Below, piece after piece: positions 62,696 to 64,000 of a stretch of 64,000 nt of DNA. The notes under the pieces were generated by a model. The model did no database searches, had not been told where the DNA came from, and saw only the letters and a list, made by a program, of their open reading frames with translations. The position numbers and the translations under genes are program-made. Each line of letters opens with the position of its first letter. Position 1 is the first letter of the stretch. Source of the DNA: Solimicrobium sp043758755 (lineage in GTDB: Bacteria; Pseudomonadota; Gammaproteobacteria; Burkholderiales; Burkholderiaceae_D); NCBI GenBank assembly GCA_043758755.1, contig JAYVMW010000016.1, positions 248,001 to 312,000 of the forward strand, in the 5' to 3' direction.

Positions 62696-62778
62696 ATCAT
62701 CTCCAAAACACGGGAAAACAAATGTGCAGCAACGCGCGTATCGCTACGCAACGGTACGGGACAGAATCGGGTCTTGGA

Positions 62779-63153
62779 TTAAATGCGGAAACAGCAGTGC
62801 AGTATGGCGACGGGCGGAGAAGTGGCGCGGTTTAACAGGGGAGGTGCAACTGGACTGACTGAAGCAGTAAAACTGTAATCCGCCAACTGAATTTCCTGCA
62901 CCAGTTGCGCCGAGATGAAGGTTTGAATCTGTGGCAGTCCGGATTGGTCGAGTGACTGTTTTACCGCTTCACCAACGGCATGGGTATGACACAGGGTCGG
63001 TTGCGGCATATCCATGTCTTCGCAATCCGGCATGGCCTGCATTGCACGGCTCTCCATCGGACAGCTGTACGACGCAACGGCAAGCTGCATGAACAACATG
63101 CAAAACAGTGCGAAGCACGCAACGAGTGCGCGGGAGCGGATAGACGGTTTCAT
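62779..63153 (-). CDS. Small exported Cys/Met-containing protein, possible copper binder
   Basis: 124 residues. A signal peptide ends near MQLAVASYSC. The mature start CPMESRAMQAMPDCEDMDMP has four Met and two Cys, and QPTLCHTHAVGEA adds Cys and two His, a set that could bind Cu(I) or Ag(I). The C-terminal half is hydrophobic and ends HCCFRI. I do not recognise a family, but the position at the head of the cus operon and the ligand pattern support a metal-related role such as chaperone or sensor helper. It is transcribed in the same direction as cusCBA. Confidence 0.75.
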   Translation of the reverse strand: MKPSIRSRALVACFALFCMLFMQLAVASYSCPMESRAMQAMPDCEDMDMPQPTLCHTHAVGEAVKQSLDQSGLPQIQTFISAQLVQEIQLADYSFTASVSPVAPPLLNRATSPPVAILHCCFRI

Positions 63154-63348
63154 GGTTGCGCATTGTATGCCTTTTCAAGCTGACTGCGACTTGTGCCGGA
63201 TCAAAAAAACGTCAACTGCTTGCTCCCTGCCTGTGTTGCAAAAAAGGCGCCTGTCACATTTCCCGGCCTGAATTGCACTATTATCCAAGATCCCGGTCTC
63301 TGCCGGCATGGGCATATCTCACATTACCAACCTGACGCCAAAATCACC

Positions 63349-63918
63349 ATGACATCCAAGCTATTCCAAATTCTGCTGCTGGCCTGCTGCCTGAATTGCC
63401 CGGCACAGGCAACGGATCACTATCAGATCGATCCGCTGCACACCTTCAGCAGTTTTGAATACATGCACTGGGGACTGTCCATGCAGCGTGGCCGTTTTGA
63501 CAAAAGCACCGGCTCCATCGACCTCGATCTGGACGCCAAAACGGGCAGCATCAGCATTGAAATTGATGCCGACTCGGTCAGCACCGGCTCCGAACTGTTC
63601 AATAAGATCATGCGTTCAGACACGTTTTTTGATGCCGGCCAATTTCAAAAGATCCTGTTTAATTCGACCCGGATGATTTTTGACCAGGACCGCCTGGCCC
63701 GGATTGAGGGCAATCTCACGATTAAAGACATCACCCGACCGGTCGTTATCGAGGTGACCCATTTCAATTGCCGCTTCATGTTTCTCTATCTGAAAAGTGC
63801 CTGCGGCGCCAATGGTTACACCAATATTTTGCGCAGCGACTTTGATATGGGCCGCTATACGCCGTTCGTGGGCGATGAGGTTACGCTGTATTTCAGTGTT
63901 GAGGCCATCAGGGATTAA
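63349..63918 (+). CDS. YceI-family exported protein
   Basis: 189 residues. MTSKLFQILLLACCLNCPAQ is a signal peptide. The mature part has DHYQIDPLHTFSSFEYMHWG, RFDKSTGSIDLDLDAKTGSI, ELFNKIMRSDTFFDAGQFQK and LTIKDITRPVVIEVTHFNC, the YceI lipocalin-like fold that binds isoprenoid-type lipids. The end DFDMGRYTPFVGDEVTLYFS is standard. The frame is open upstream to 63193, but the 63349 start gives the signal peptide; no clear ribosome site is seen. It is divergent from the cus operon and converges with the partial gene at the right edge, sharing stop-codon bases. Confidence 0.92.
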   Translation: MTSKLFQILLLACCLNCPAQATDHYQIDPLHTFSSFEYMHWGLSMQRGRFDKSTGSIDLDLDAKTGSISIEIDADSVSTGSELFNKIMRSDTFFDAGQFQKILFNSTRMIFDQDRLARIEGNLTIKDITRPVVIEVTHFNCRFMFLYLKSACGANGYTNILRSDFDMGRYTPFVGDEVTLYFSVEAIRD

Positions 63919-64000
63919 ACTTTTTGCATTGCTTCGGCAACCCGGGTTTCATTATCGGCACAGATCTTTCGATATTCCGCACTGATGCGCAAGTCGCCTG
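63915..64000 (-). CDS. C-terminal fragment of an unidentified protein
   Basis: The gene enters from the right edge and ends at a TAA here. The visible 28 residues read GDLRISAEYRKICADNETRV and end AEAMQKV. The stop overlaps the YceI stop on the other strand by three bases. Codon use and the tail look real, but no family can be named. Confidence rests on the open frame alone. Confidence 0.5.
   Translation of the reverse strand, partial: GDLRISAEYRKICADNETRVAEAMQKV

Overview
The window looks like a chromosome segment of a betaproteobacterium, probably Burkholderiales and most likely Oxalobacteraceae (Undibacterium, Janthinobacterium or Herminiimonas type). I infer this from moderate GC, the lysine-rich 37-residue protein, the putrescine/GABA gene set, and the style of the lipB-lipA and cus genes. 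No rRNA, tRNA, CRISPR array, intact insertion sequence or prophage was seen. Genus-level placement is a guess.

Layout. 0-5.2 kb: a partial glutathione S-transferase, two periplasmic solute-binding proteins, small housekeeping or unknown genes, a DsbA-like oxidoreductase, and a pentapeptide-repeat protein ending in a eukaryote-style CaaX box. 5.2-21.8 kb: the most striking region. Sixteen minus-strand genes, nearly all overlapping or separated by under 60 nt, encode a TolQ/MotA-type proton channel, two ExbD/TolR proteins, an AgmX/TonB-like protein, two large TPR proteins, three predicted outer-membrane barrels, a DUF4266 lipoprotein ending in a Gly/Cys motif, a TlpA-like thioredoxin, two haem-binding lipoproteins (one HzsA-like with a PD40 propeller) and an ApbE-type flavin transferase. 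It reads as an energised trans-envelope machine of the myxobacterial Agl/Glt kind joined to a periplasmic redox module. 22-28 kb: a RelE/ParE-type toxin-antitoxin pair, an unrecognised 874-residue protein and a TPR protein.

28-41 kb: an AT-rich stretch with a tiny gene coupled to a double-PAS histidine kinase; then a putrescine/GABA catabolic set (gabT, gabD, puuA-like, spuC-like) next to a TonB-dependent receptor; then lipB-lipA. 41-47 kb: a DUF4926/DUF6883-like small pair, an exported M20 peptidase, and an ABC ATPase/FtsX permease/LolA-like/outer-membrane-protein operon. 47-57 kb: TauE/SafE plus DUF1634, a HExxH protein with an apparent frame break at a T7 tract, a GFA protein, an exported methyltransferase, a nitronate monooxygenase, a PilZ protein, OmpW and a lipase-like lipoprotein. 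57-63.9 kb: a cusCBA-like Cu(I)/Ag(I) efflux operon led by a small Cys/Met protein, then YceI and a convergent partial gene.

How the genes work together. The 16-gene cluster should span the envelope: a proton channel in the inner membrane drives TPR and AgmX-like periplasmic parts that contact outer-membrane barrels, while thioredoxin, haem lipoproteins and the ApbE-like enzyme supply redox chemistry. Its substrate or output cannot be read from the sequence. The GABA/putrescine genes form a catabolic route to succinate, and the cus genes form a standard tripartite efflux pump. Positions of domains and residues are estimates made by eye.
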